DNA of 15,417 bases. It comes from Patescibacteria group bacterium. Its GTDB lineage: Bacteria; Patescibacteriota; Minisyncoccia; Sungbacterales; GWA2-42-14. The DNA lies in assembly GCA_018971745.1 (NCBI GenBank), contig JAGXAD010000003.1, forward strand, positions 1 through 15,417, in the 5' to 3' direction. The notes under the pieces were generated by a model. That model made no database searches. It was given only the letters and a program-made list of their open reading frames with translations, and was not told where the DNA came from. Positions 7,123-11,770 of this stretch are shown here, one piece after another; positions within the stretch are counted from its first letter, which is position 1; every line of letters begins with the position of its first letter. The position numbers and the translations under genes were made by a program.

Positions 7123-7581
7123 TTATCTAAACACCCGAATCAATTTTGCCTCAATCTGGCCCTGCTCATTCGGGGAACCGATCACCACCACTTGGTCATC
7201 AACCTTAAGGTCGCTGGCTTGCAATGTTTCGCGGCGGCTTTCAATGGTTGTTGTGGAAGCCGACACCAAAATTATTTTTTCCGCTTCGTCTTTGCCTTTT
7301 ACGATAACCGTGTTCCCGTCAATCTTGATGATTGCGCCGAATGTGCCGTGGCTGTTGATAAAATCTCTGTCTCCAAAGCCGCGCAAAAAATTTCCGAAAA
7401 AACCTTTTCCGGGTCCGGCAAAATTCCGGTGATAATTTTCTTCCCACTGATACGAAAAGCGCGCTTTGCGGTATCCCACAAATTCTCCGGCCTTGAACGC
7501 CGCGAGCAGCGCAATCAACGCGCCGAGAACAACCAGAGCGATTTTAATTTTTTTTGATTGAAATAATGTGTTGAATTCCAT
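7123..7581 (-). CDS. Membrane-anchored small beta-domain protein
   Basis: A 152-residue protein with a single N-terminal membrane helix (about 11-30, IALVVLGALIALLAAF), a short F/G/R-rich linker (about 40-72), then a compact beta-rich domain from about 79 to the end with alternating patterns such as GTFGAIIKIDGNTVIVKGKDEAEKI, SASTTTI and DLKVDDQVVVIGSP. This looks like the OB-like beta domain (DUF5666-type) found in many Patescibacteria membrane proteins. I cannot assign a reaction. The domain should face outside. The ATG at 7581 lies four bases after the stop of the preceding putative anti-sigma gene, so the two are probably coupled. The truncated gene at 1-203 has a similar design. Confidence 0.85.
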   Translation of the reverse strand: MEFNTLFQSKKIKIALVVLGALIALLAAFKAGEFVGYRKARFSYQWEENYHRNFAGPGKGFFGNFLRGFGDRDFINSHGTFGAIIKIDGNTVIVKGKDEAEKIILVSASTTTIESRRETLQASDLKVDDQVVVIGSPNEQGQIEAKLIRVFR

Positions 7582-7585
7582 ACTA

Positions 7586-8008
7586 TTAACTGCGAATTAC
7601 TTGCGGCGAATAAAAAATAATCTTCATTGCTTGGGCAAGATGCTTGCTTGACCAAAGAAACATCATCATAGCGGCAAAAAGGGCTATTGAGCTTGTTGCG
7701 GGTAACGATTCAAGCAGTGCCATGCCGAAATCCTGCCAATTTGCCGCAACCGCACCCGCATCGGAAAAAAATAAAGCAATAAATTGATAAAAACCTGATT
7801 GCGTAAATTCCGCCGCGCATAGCCTGATAACCGGAACAAATGCCGCAACCGAAACCAACGCCAATGACGAAAAAAGAACAAGTCGCTTTCTCACGGAAAA
7901 AATTTCTTCTTCAAACCGGATGCGGGTAAAAATTTTATCCAAAAGCCAGGCCGGCGGCTCGTGCGGCGCAAGACGCGCGAATAATTTTTCGTAATCTTTG
8001 CGAACCAT
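7586..8008 (-). CDS. Putative anti-sigma factor-like membrane protein
   Basis: A 140-residue protein with a cytoplasmic N-terminus (MVRKDYEKLFARLAPHEPP, then a helix to about 40), a first membrane helix at about 42-62, and a second at about 103-120, with a weaker hydrophobic stretch between. It has no clear zinc-binding HxxxCxxC motif. It directly follows the ECF sigma gene, and a small two-helix membrane protein with a cytoplasmic N-terminal segment is what an anti-sigma factor looks like, so I infer that role from position and shape only. Four bases separate it from the next gene. A palindrome TATAAATTTATA (8011-8022) and a hairpin (8025-8056) lie just upstream. It may instead be an unrelated membrane protein. 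Confidence 0.7.
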   Translation of the reverse strand: MVRKDYEKLFARLAPHEPPAWLLDKIFTRIRFEEEIFSVRKRLVLFSSLALVSVAAFVPVIRLCAAEFTQSGFYQFIALFFSDAGAVAANWQDFGMALLESLPATSSIALFAAMMMFLWSSKHLAQAMKIIFYSPQVIRS

Positions 8009-8024
8009 ACTATAAATTTATACG

Positions 8025-8056
8025 ACAAAGGGGCACATTTTGGTGCGCCCCTTTGT
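8025..8056. repeat. GC-rich hairpin between the sigma and anti-sigma-like genes
   Basis: Perfect 10-bp arms ACAAAGGGGC (8025-8034) and GCCCCTTTGT (8047-8056) enclose a 12-base loop. On the minus strand it lies just before the ATG at 8008 but lacks a proper T-run, so it is a weak terminator at best. It could limit read-through or act as an mRNA stability element. Confidence 0.65.
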
Positions 8057-8132
8057 TGCCGGAGCCGAAGAAAGGTCGAACGAACCTCGGACATCAGCAG
8101 TATTTAAAACTGGAAACGGACATTACCGTCTC

Positions 8133-8138
8133 ATTATA
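8133..8138 (-). promoter_or_regulatory. Possible -10 element for the anti-sigma-like gene and downstream genes
   Basis: A perfect TATAAT on the minus strand, in the 160-bp gap after the sigma gene. I see no good -35 at 16-18 bp. Transcription would start near 8126, leaving a leader that includes the hairpin at 8025-8056. Confidence 0.35.
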
Positions 8139-8168
8139 TACTACGAGGATGTTACAAAATTTGGTGCA

Positions 8169-8735
8169 TTACGATTCAATAAGCAGTTTTTTGAGCATGA
8201 CAAGCGCCCGCCGATGCCGCGATTTCACGGTATTCAACGGCTCGCCGAGAGATTCGGCAATTTCCTTGAATGTAAAATGATCGTTATAGCGCAGAAACAG
8301 CACCGTGCGGTACGACAGAGCAATTTTTTCCACTGCAGACGCAACCATCCGCGCAATATCAGCTTTTTCCAAAAGCGCGTCGGGAAGCGGCGCAGAATCG
8401 GCAAGAGTATCGGAAATCGCATTGCTACTATCCTCGGTTTCAAATTCGGAAAACGGAATTGTTTTTTTCTTTTTGAGAACATCAAGCGCCGCGTGCTTGG
8501 CAATGGAAAAAATCCAGGTTTTGAAACTTCTTTGCCGGTCAAATGTTTTCAGATTGCGCCATGCGCGTACAAATGCTTCCTGCGTAATGTCTTCCGATTC
8601 CTGCGCATTGTTCACAAAACGATATACGAAATTGTAAATCGGTTTCAGATGCTTGCGAAACAAAACTTCAAGCGCGTGCTCATCGCCGTTCAGATAATTC
8701 GCAACAAGTTGTTCGTCTGAAAAATTTTCATCCAT
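8169..8735 (-). CDS. ECF-type RNA polymerase sigma factor
   Basis: A 188-residue sigma factor from the ATG at 8735. Sigma-70 region 2 covers about residues 19-92, including the polymerase-binding and -10-recognition sequence EDITQEAFVRAWRNLKTF and FKTWIFSIAKHAALDVLKKK. Region 4 covers about 128-183, with an HTH in YNDHFTFKEIAESLGEPLNTVKSRHRRAL. Regions 1.1 and 3 are absent, which defines the ECF group. The frame is open further upstream to 8930, but a consensus extended -10 ends six bases before the ATG at 8735, so longer starts are unlikely. It heads the cluster encoding a putative anti-sigma factor and a MacAB-type exporter, and so probably controls an envelope-stress response; this is inferred from gene order. 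Confidence 0.93.
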   Translation of the reverse strand: MDENFSDEQLVANYLNGDEHALEVLFRKHLKPIYNFVYRFVNNAQESEDITQEAFVRAWRNLKTFDRQRSFKTWIFSIAKHAALDVLKKKKTIPFSEFETEDSSNAISDTLADSAPLPDALLEKADIARMVASAVEKIALSYRTVLFLRYNDHFTFKEIAESLGEPLNTVKSRHRRALVMLKKLLIES

Positions 8736-8741
8736 TTCTGT

Positions 8742-8750
8742 ATTATACCA
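8742..8750 (-). promoter_or_regulatory. Extended -10 promoter of the sigma gene, predicted leaderless
   Basis: On the minus strand TGGTATAAT is a consensus extended -10. Only six bases (ACAGAA) separate the hexamer from the ATG at 8735, so position +1 would be the A of the start codon. There is no Shine-Dalgarno. The -35 region is poor. Confidence 0.65.
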
Positions 8751-8788
8751 TATTTTCTTAAAAGATAAATCTCCGCGATGCAGGCATG

Positions 8789-8830
8789 CACAATTCAAAA
8801 AATCCCGCGTGCGGGATTTTTTGAATTGTG
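8789..8830. terminator. Bidirectional terminator-like hairpin
   Basis: Perfect 20-bp inverted repeat: arms 8789-8808 and 8811-8830. A GC core (TCCCGC/GCGGGA) is flanked by A6 and T6, so either strand would give a stem followed by a T-run. On the minus strand it would stop transcripts coming from the peptidase and tRNA-Val before they reach the sigma gene. Its last base is the first base of the 17-bp tRNA fragment copy that follows. Confidence 0.75.
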
Positions 8831-8846
8831 GGCGGTAGAGGATTCG
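8830..8846 (-). repeat. Duplicated 3' end of tRNA-Val
   Basis: Seventeen bases identical to 8970-8986, that is the T-loop second half, the T-stem 3' strand and the acceptor 3' strand of the intact tRNA-Val. The match breaks off inside the T-loop. The CCGCC of the acceptor strand can pair with a new GGCGG (minus strand of 8885-8889), making a substitute closing stem. Confidence 0.85.
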
Positions 8847-8968
8847 GTCACAAGTAAAATTCCTGACGGAATTTTCTCGCGACCCCGCCTCAGAAATCTG
8901 CCCCCAGCAGATTTCTTCCGGCCTTCTCATCCTCTCTCAACATATTTTTGTTTGTTCCAAACAATAAA
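8847..8968. repeat. Hairpin-rich spacer next to tRNA-Val
   Basis: Contains two perfect inverted repeats: AAAATTCC/GGAATTTT (8856-8863 and 8868-8875, four-base loop) and AGAAATCTGC/GCAGATTTCT (8892-8901 and 8907-8916, five-base loop). GGTC at 8846-8849 can also pair with GACC at 8881-8884, enclosing the first hairpin. No reading frame here resembles a protein. Confidence 0.75.
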
Positions 8969-9041
8969 TGGGCGGTAGAGGATTCGAACCTCTTGCCTAC
9001 TCTACGTCAAAGAGTCGCTCTGCCAATTGAGCTAACCGCCC
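8969..9041 (-). tRNA. tRNA-Val(GAC)
   Basis: Complete cloverleaf on the minus strand. The acceptor GGGCGGT pairs with ACCGCCC, D-stem GCTC with GAGC, anticodon stem ACTCT with AGAGT around loop TTGACGT (anticodon GAC), and T-stem AGAGG with CCTCT around TTCGAAT. Discriminator base A; CCA is not encoded. All stems are perfect. It reads GTC and GTT valine codons. Confidence 0.97.
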
Positions 9042-9153
9042 GCCAAAGTTTTTATCGTTGTTTTGCCTCCTCGGCAAAACCCAGGGAAATTTTTAACGCT
9101 CCGCGGTGACGCTTCGCTAAATTTCCCGCGAAAGACAAACGGTTGTCTTTCGC
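9042..9153. repeat. Three consecutive hairpins between tRNA-Val and its 5' fragment
   Basis: Perfect inverted repeats: GTTTTGCC/GGCAAAAC (9060-9067, 9073-9080), GGGAAATTT/AAATTTCCC (9084-9092, 9119-9127) and GCGAAAGACAA/TTGTCTTTCGC (9128-9138, 9143-9153). The second and third abut without a gap, and the third abuts the tRNA fragment at 9154. No gene is seen. Confidence 0.8.
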
Positions 9154-9172
9154 CCAATTGAGCTAACCGCCC
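9154..9172 (-). repeat. Duplicated 5' end of tRNA-Val
   Basis: Nineteen bases identical to 9023-9041: acceptor 5' strand, D-stem 5' strand and D-loop through the GG pair of the intact tRNA-Val. The match ends at the D-loop guanines. There is no anticodon part, so it is not a functional tRNA gene. Confidence 0.85.
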
Positions 9173-9190
9173 AAATATATTTTGCATCTC

Positions 9191-10282
9191 TTAAAAATTC
9201 ACAGTTATTGGACTGCCAAGTCCGGTAAGGTAATCGTAATGCTTTCGCGCCCGGCAATAATATACGCAGTCCCCGTTTGAACCGCTGACAATGTCGCGGA
9301 AAAATGTTGCGTGGGCATCGGATGCCTTATCCGCGTATAATTTTTTGTTGGTAGCGGAAAGGCCGAGCGATTGGATTGCGGCCCACTGCGGAGCTCCTGC
9401 CGAGGTTCCGCCCAACACATACCACGCGCCATTCGCATACACGGAAAATCCGGAACGCGGGTCGGCATCGTACGAAACATCAGGAATGGCGCGCATACCT
9501 TTTGCTTTCGGAATTGAATACCCGTTTTGATACGCCGGCTGGGATTCGTACGCACTGACGCCGCCTCCGCTGCCGCTCCATGCCGTTTCCCGTTCAAACG
9601 CTCCGTCGCTCCGAAACGCAAGCGATGTTCCGCCGACAGCTACCACCCGTGCAGATGCGGCTGGCCACGATGCGCCCCAGCCGTTGTCTCCGGAGGAAGC
9701 AAAAAACACCGCTCCTGATTTGCTCACAAAATGCGAGTCCATCTTTTTTTCTTCGGCAAATTCCGCGCCGCCCCAGCTCATGGAAATTGCAACCGCATCG
9801 GAGCGCAAAGCGGCGTAATCAACCGCTTTCAGAAGATTTGCACCGCTTGGAGTTTGCGCCTCAACCAAAAGAATTTTTGCGTCCGGCGCAATGGCATGCG
9901 CCCACTCAATGTCAAGCGAGGTCTCAAGGTTCCATCCAGAATTTGATTTTGTATTTTTGCTTATCAGATGTTTTTCAAAACAGTCGTTTTTGGTTGTGCA
10001 CTCCGCAAGCCCGAATGTTTTGTCAAACACGCGCAAATCGTTTTCAATAGTTGCATCGTCGTATGCGCCAATAATCGCAATCGTGCCATGGCCGCCCCGT
10101 TTCGGCAAATGATATACGGCTTTAATCACATCCGGTGAAATTCCTTTTGGTAAGACGCCTTTGGTAAAAATATGAATGGGGTTGCGGCCGCGAAAACTTG
10201 AAAAATGATATGCCGCGCCTGCGGTTCGCACGAACGACGCCAAGAATAAAATTACCAATGCTCCGATCAGATTTTTTTTCAT
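9191..10282 (-). CDS. Secreted sedolisin-type (S53) serine-carboxyl peptidase without propeptide
   Basis: A 363-residue protein with a signal peptide (about 1-23, cut near TAGAA) and an S53 catalytic domain. Catalytic Glu120 and Asp124 lie in ETSLDIEWAHAIAP, the oxyanion Asp199 in ASSGDNG, and the nucleophile Ser294 in GGTSAGAPQWAA. Calcium-site candidates are Asp330 (FRDIVSG) and the C-terminal YDYLTGLGSP. Family members are acid-active endopeptidases and normally carry an N-terminal Pro-kumamolisin propeptide of about 150-200 residues. Here the catalytic domain follows within about 45 residues of the signal peptide, so the propeptide is missing. It should be extracellular and may feed a peptide-scavenging lifestyle. 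A -10 TATAAT at 10400-10405 would give a leader of about 110 bases. Downstream on the same strand are the tRNA-Val hairpins. Confidence 0.92.
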   Translation of the reverse strand: MKKNLIGALVILFLASFVRTAGAAYHFSSFRGRNPIHIFTKGVLPKGISPDVIKAVYHLPKRGGHGTIAIIGAYDDATIENDLRVFDKTFGLAECTTKNDCFEKHLISKNTKSNSGWNLETSLDIEWAHAIAPDAKILLVEAQTPSGANLLKAVDYAALRSDAVAISMSWGGAEFAEEKKMDSHFVSKSGAVFFASSGDNGWGASWPAASARVVAVGGTSLAFRSDGAFERETAWSGSGGGVSAYESQPAYQNGYSIPKAKGMRAIPDVSYDADPRSGFSVYANGAWYVLGGTSAGAPQWAAIQSLGLSATNKKLYADKASDAHATFFRDIVSGSNGDCVYYCRARKHYDYLTGLGSPITVNF

Positions 10283-10399
10283 GGTAGTGTTTGCGAGAGT
10301 AGTTTAAACAATATGTTGCTCCAACAATACCATGAGTTGCATATTCGGATATTTCCTGCAAATTTTTATAAGCCGGATAAGTACCGATGATATACAAGC

Positions 10400-10405
10400 A
10401 TTATA
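10400..10405 (-). promoter_or_regulatory. Probable -10 element of the peptidase gene
   Basis: TATAAT on the minus strand, with only a weak -35 candidate (GTTCAG-like, 16 bp upstream). Transcription from about 10393 leaves a leader of roughly 110 bases before the ATG at 10282. The rest of the 10283-10500 gap shows nothing I can name apart from the plus-strand promoter at 10465-10494. Confidence 0.4.
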
Positions 10406-10464
10406 GAACTCTTTTCAACACCTGAACGAGCTTGGATTTGAGGCGTGTGGGTCGGGGGTACTTA

Positions 10465-10494
10465 TTGTAAGTAACCTGAAAAAAGTGCTATATT
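10465..10494 (+). promoter_or_regulatory. Extended -10 promoter of the 109-residue gene, predicted leaderless
   Basis: TTGTAA (10465-10470), 18 bp, then TATATT (10489-10494) preceded by TGC, an extended -10. Exactly six bases (TTAATT) lie between the hexamer and the ATG at 10501, the same geometry as at the sigma gene. No Shine-Dalgarno is present. Confidence 0.55.
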
Positions 10495-10500
10495 TTAATT

Positions 10501-10830
10501 ATGTCGCAACGCAAAGATAATTTTGTTATTCCACTAAACACTGCTGATGCTATGGAGATATGCCGAAAGATAATCGCCGATGCTGGCTGGCTGATTTTAG
10601 ATCGTAGTGAAATAAATATTACAGCAAAAGAAGGCTCGATATCTTCGTTATTTACAAATCCCGTTAAGCTTAATATTGAATGCGAAAGTGTAAGTGGTGG
10701 TACTAGAATAAATATAAACGGAAAGAACTTTGGTATGGGACCCATTCAATCAAAACATGTAGTGGGCCAGATTGGGAAGTTCAGAAATCTTATAGAGCTG
10801 GCTGTGATGGAGAGGAAAAAGAAAGAATAA
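10501..10830 (+). CDS. Hypothetical 109-residue soluble alpha/beta protein
   Basis: Starts MSQRKDNFVI and ends MERKKKE. The predicted order is strand, helix (TADAMEICRKIIADAG), several strands (WLILDRSEINITAKEG, VKLNIECESVSGGTRININGK) and a C-terminal helix (QIGKFRNLIELAVMERKKK). This pattern resembles small uncharacterised single-domain proteins that occur alone or next to lipid-interacting domains; I cannot name the family with confidence. No signal peptide or membrane helix. It is AT-rich, has its own promoter, and converges on the minus-strand gene at 10790-11257, with a 41-bp overlap of the 3' ends. Both genes are more AT-rich than the peptidase and look like later arrivals. No terminator is seen after it. 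Confidence 0.8.
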   Translation: MSQRKDNFVIPLNTADAMEICRKIIADAGWLILDRSEINITAKEGSISSLFTNPVKLNIECESVSGGTRININGKNFGMGPIQSKHVVGQIGKFRNLIELAVMERKKKE

Positions 10831-11257
10831 ATTTATCTAATAGGACTAATATTTTCCTTCCCCTAACCAATGCTCTTTCGCATTCAGAAAGTGTTAATTT
10901 TTTCGGTGTATACATTTTATGTGCTAATTTATCGCGATCGTTTTTGTATTCATTTAGTTTGTCCAATATGTTCTGAGGCCATTGGATACAAGCTTGGGAG
11001 GTAAATATTAATGACCCAAGTGTCTTGCCAGAAAGCTCATCATGATACTTTTTATTTGATGAACGGGAGTTTAATATTATTGCAAATATAAGTTTAGATT
11101 GAACTTTATTTGTCTGTATTATTAGTTCACCGTATTTTCTATTTTCATTACTTTGTTGGATGCCGAGCATCTTCTTGGCCATTTCTTGCTTCTTTTTATC
11201 TAATTGACTCATAAAGTTAGAAGTTATTTTATAAAATTTTAAGGATATTCTGGTCAT
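10790..11257 (-). CDS. Hypothetical protein with HEPN-like R-x4-H motif
   Basis: A 155-residue, mostly helical, lysine-rich protein. The ATG at 11257 is chosen; an ATG at 11212 (residue 16, MSQLDKKKQ) is a possible start. Helices about 40-65 and 76-105 contain GELIIQTNKVQSKLIFAI and LSGKTLGSLI, then NDRDKLAHKMY with Arg108 and His113 separated by four residues, followed by a final helix (RALVRGRKILVLLDKFIL). The HEPN superfamily carries an R-x4-6-H motif at this point in its helical bundle, often RNxxxH; here Asp replaces the usual Asn. Many HEPN proteins are RNases in toxin-antitoxin, CRISPR or abortive infection systems, others are scaffolds. The fold match is by motif and helix order only. 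Its start is close to tRNA-Ser on the same strand. Confidence 0.75.
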   Translation of the reverse strand: MTRISLKFYKITSNFMSQLDKKKQEMAKKMLGIQQSNENRKYGELIIQTNKVQSKLIFAIILNSRSSNKKYHDELSGKTLGSLIFTSQACIQWPQNILDKLNEYKNDRDKLAHKMYTPKKLTLSECERALVRGRKILVLLDKFILSFSSPSQPAL

Positions 11258-11275
11258 GCCGATAATAAATTGTCT

Positions 11276-11365
11276 TGGCGGTGGGGGTGAGATTCGAACT
11301 CACGATACGGTTTCCCGTATGACGGTTTTCAAGACCGTTGCCTTCAACCGCTCAGCCACCCCACC
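11276..11365 (-). tRNA. tRNA-Ser(TGA)
   Basis: Class II tRNA with a long variable arm on the minus strand. The acceptor GGTGGGG pairs with CCCCACC, the anticodon stem ACGGT with ACCGT around loop CTTGAAA (anticodon TGA), and the variable arm TACGG/CCGTA follows. The T-arm is GTGAG-TTCGAAT-CTCAC. Discriminator G, and CCA is encoded at 11276-11278, unlike the other tRNAs here. Confidence 0.97.
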
Positions 11366-11420
11366 ACATTTGACTTTTACTCTCCCGGCATTATTGCGTA
11401 TTTGCGGGAAATTTTTATTA

Positions 11421-11496
11421 CGCGGCCAAGGGGATTCGAACCCCTGATCTCCTCCGTGACAGGGAGGCGCTTTAAGCCGGGCTAAGCTATGGCCGC
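11421..11496 (-). tRNA. tRNA-Asp(GTC)
   Basis: Complete cloverleaf on the minus strand: acceptor GCGGCCA/TGGCCGC, anticodon stem CCTCC/GGAGG around CTGTCAC (anticodon GTC), T-arm AGGGG-TTCGAAT-CCCCT, discriminator G. CCA is not encoded. It lies between tRNA-Met and tRNA-Ser, in the same direction. Confidence 0.97.
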
Positions 11497-11518
11497 AAAA
11501 TCGTACAAACATACTCAT

Positions 11519-11590
11519 TGCCTCTGGATGGAGTCGAACCATCTTCTGAGCGTTATGAGTGCTCCGTTCTAACCGTTGAACTACAGAGGC
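11519..11590 (-). tRNA. tRNA-Met(CAT), elongator type
   Basis: Cloverleaf on the minus strand: acceptor GCCTCTG/CAGAGGC, D-stem GTTC/GAAC, anticodon loop CTCATAA, T-arm GATGG-TTCGACT-CCATC, discriminator A. The anticodon stem has an A-C mismatch next to the loop. The paired first base and the lack of three G-C pairs show it is not the initiator. The CAT anticodon could also belong to a lysidine-modified Ile tRNA. It is the first gene of the Met-Asp-Ser operon. Confidence 0.92.
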
Positions 11591-11600
11591 ATATTACAAT

Positions 11601-11629
11601 ACTATAATTAAAATTTCCAATTTTCACAA
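11601..11629 (-). promoter_or_regulatory. Promoter of the Met-Asp-Ser tRNA operon
   Basis: On the minus strand, TTGTGA (11624-11629), a 17-bp spacer and TATAGT (11601-11606). Transcription would begin near 11594, only about four bases before the mature 5' end of tRNA-Met at 11590. Confidence 0.65.
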
Positions 11630-11648
11630 GCAAAACAATTTGCTTTTT

Positions 11649-11677
11649 TTAGCAAATCATTTTAAGGTGTGTATAGT
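11649..11677 (+). promoter_or_regulatory. Probable promoter of the initiator tRNA
   Basis: TATAGT (11672-11677) with a weak TTAGCA (11649-11654) at 17 bp. Six bases separate the hexamer from C1 of the tRNA, so +1 would be the mature 5' end. An ATTTGCT/AGCAAAT hairpin with a T-rich loop (about 11638-11657) lies just upstream, between the two divergent tRNA units. Confidence 0.45.
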
Positions 11678-11683
11678 AGTTAC

Positions 11684-11754
11684 CGCGGGATGGAGGAGCA
11701 GTACCTCGGCGGGCTCATAACCCGCAGGCCCGGCTGCAAATCCCGGTCCCGCAA
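11684..11754 (+). tRNA. Initiator tRNA-Met (CAT), atypical elbow
   Basis: Starts CGCGGGA and ends TCCCGCA-A, leaving C1 opposite A72 unpaired, the bacterial initiator hallmark. The anticodon stem GCGGG/CCCGC around CTCATAA has the three consecutive G-C pairs that direct it to the P site. D-stem GAGG/CCTC is perfect, but the D-loop AGCAGTA is short and lacks the usual G18-G19 pair. The T-loop is TGCAAAT instead of TTCAAAT, and the pair closing it is C-C instead of G-C. The length is 71 instead of about 77. The integrase gene ends 17 bp beyond its 3' end. Confidence 0.85.
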
Positions 11755-11770
11755 CTGATTAAAAATGGCT
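11742..11770. other. Possible attachment-site junction of the integrated element
   Basis: The 3' end of the initiator tRNA meets the 3' end of the integrase gene here. Tyrosine integrases often recombine at tRNA 3' ends and keep the tRNA whole. The other junction lies outside the window, so the core cannot be defined. Confidence 0.3.

Noticed and set aside
8040..8720. A long plus-strand open frame (226 codons) over the sigma gene
   Set aside because: It is antisense to a clear ECF sigma factor with conserved regions 2 and 4; its own product is R/N/F-rich without recognisable domains.
8830..9172. A split or permuted functional tRNA made from the two fragments
   Set aside because: The fragments lack the anticodon arm and most of the T-stem and D-stem partners, so no working tRNA could form.
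10122..10397. A minus-strand frame beginning MYIIGTYPAYKNL that overlaps the peptidase start
   Set aside because: It enters the peptidase signal peptide region in another frame and has no Shine-Dalgarno; it is more likely the 5' leader of the peptidase mRNA.
11256..11447. A plus-strand frame containing GGGGEIRTHD and ending at RGQGDSNP
   Set aside because: It reads antisense through tRNA-Ser and into tRNA-Asp; this peptide is a well-known false product of tRNA genes.
11300..11542. A minus-strand frame of 80 codons over the tRNA cluster
   Set aside because: It runs through three tRNA genes and has no protein features.
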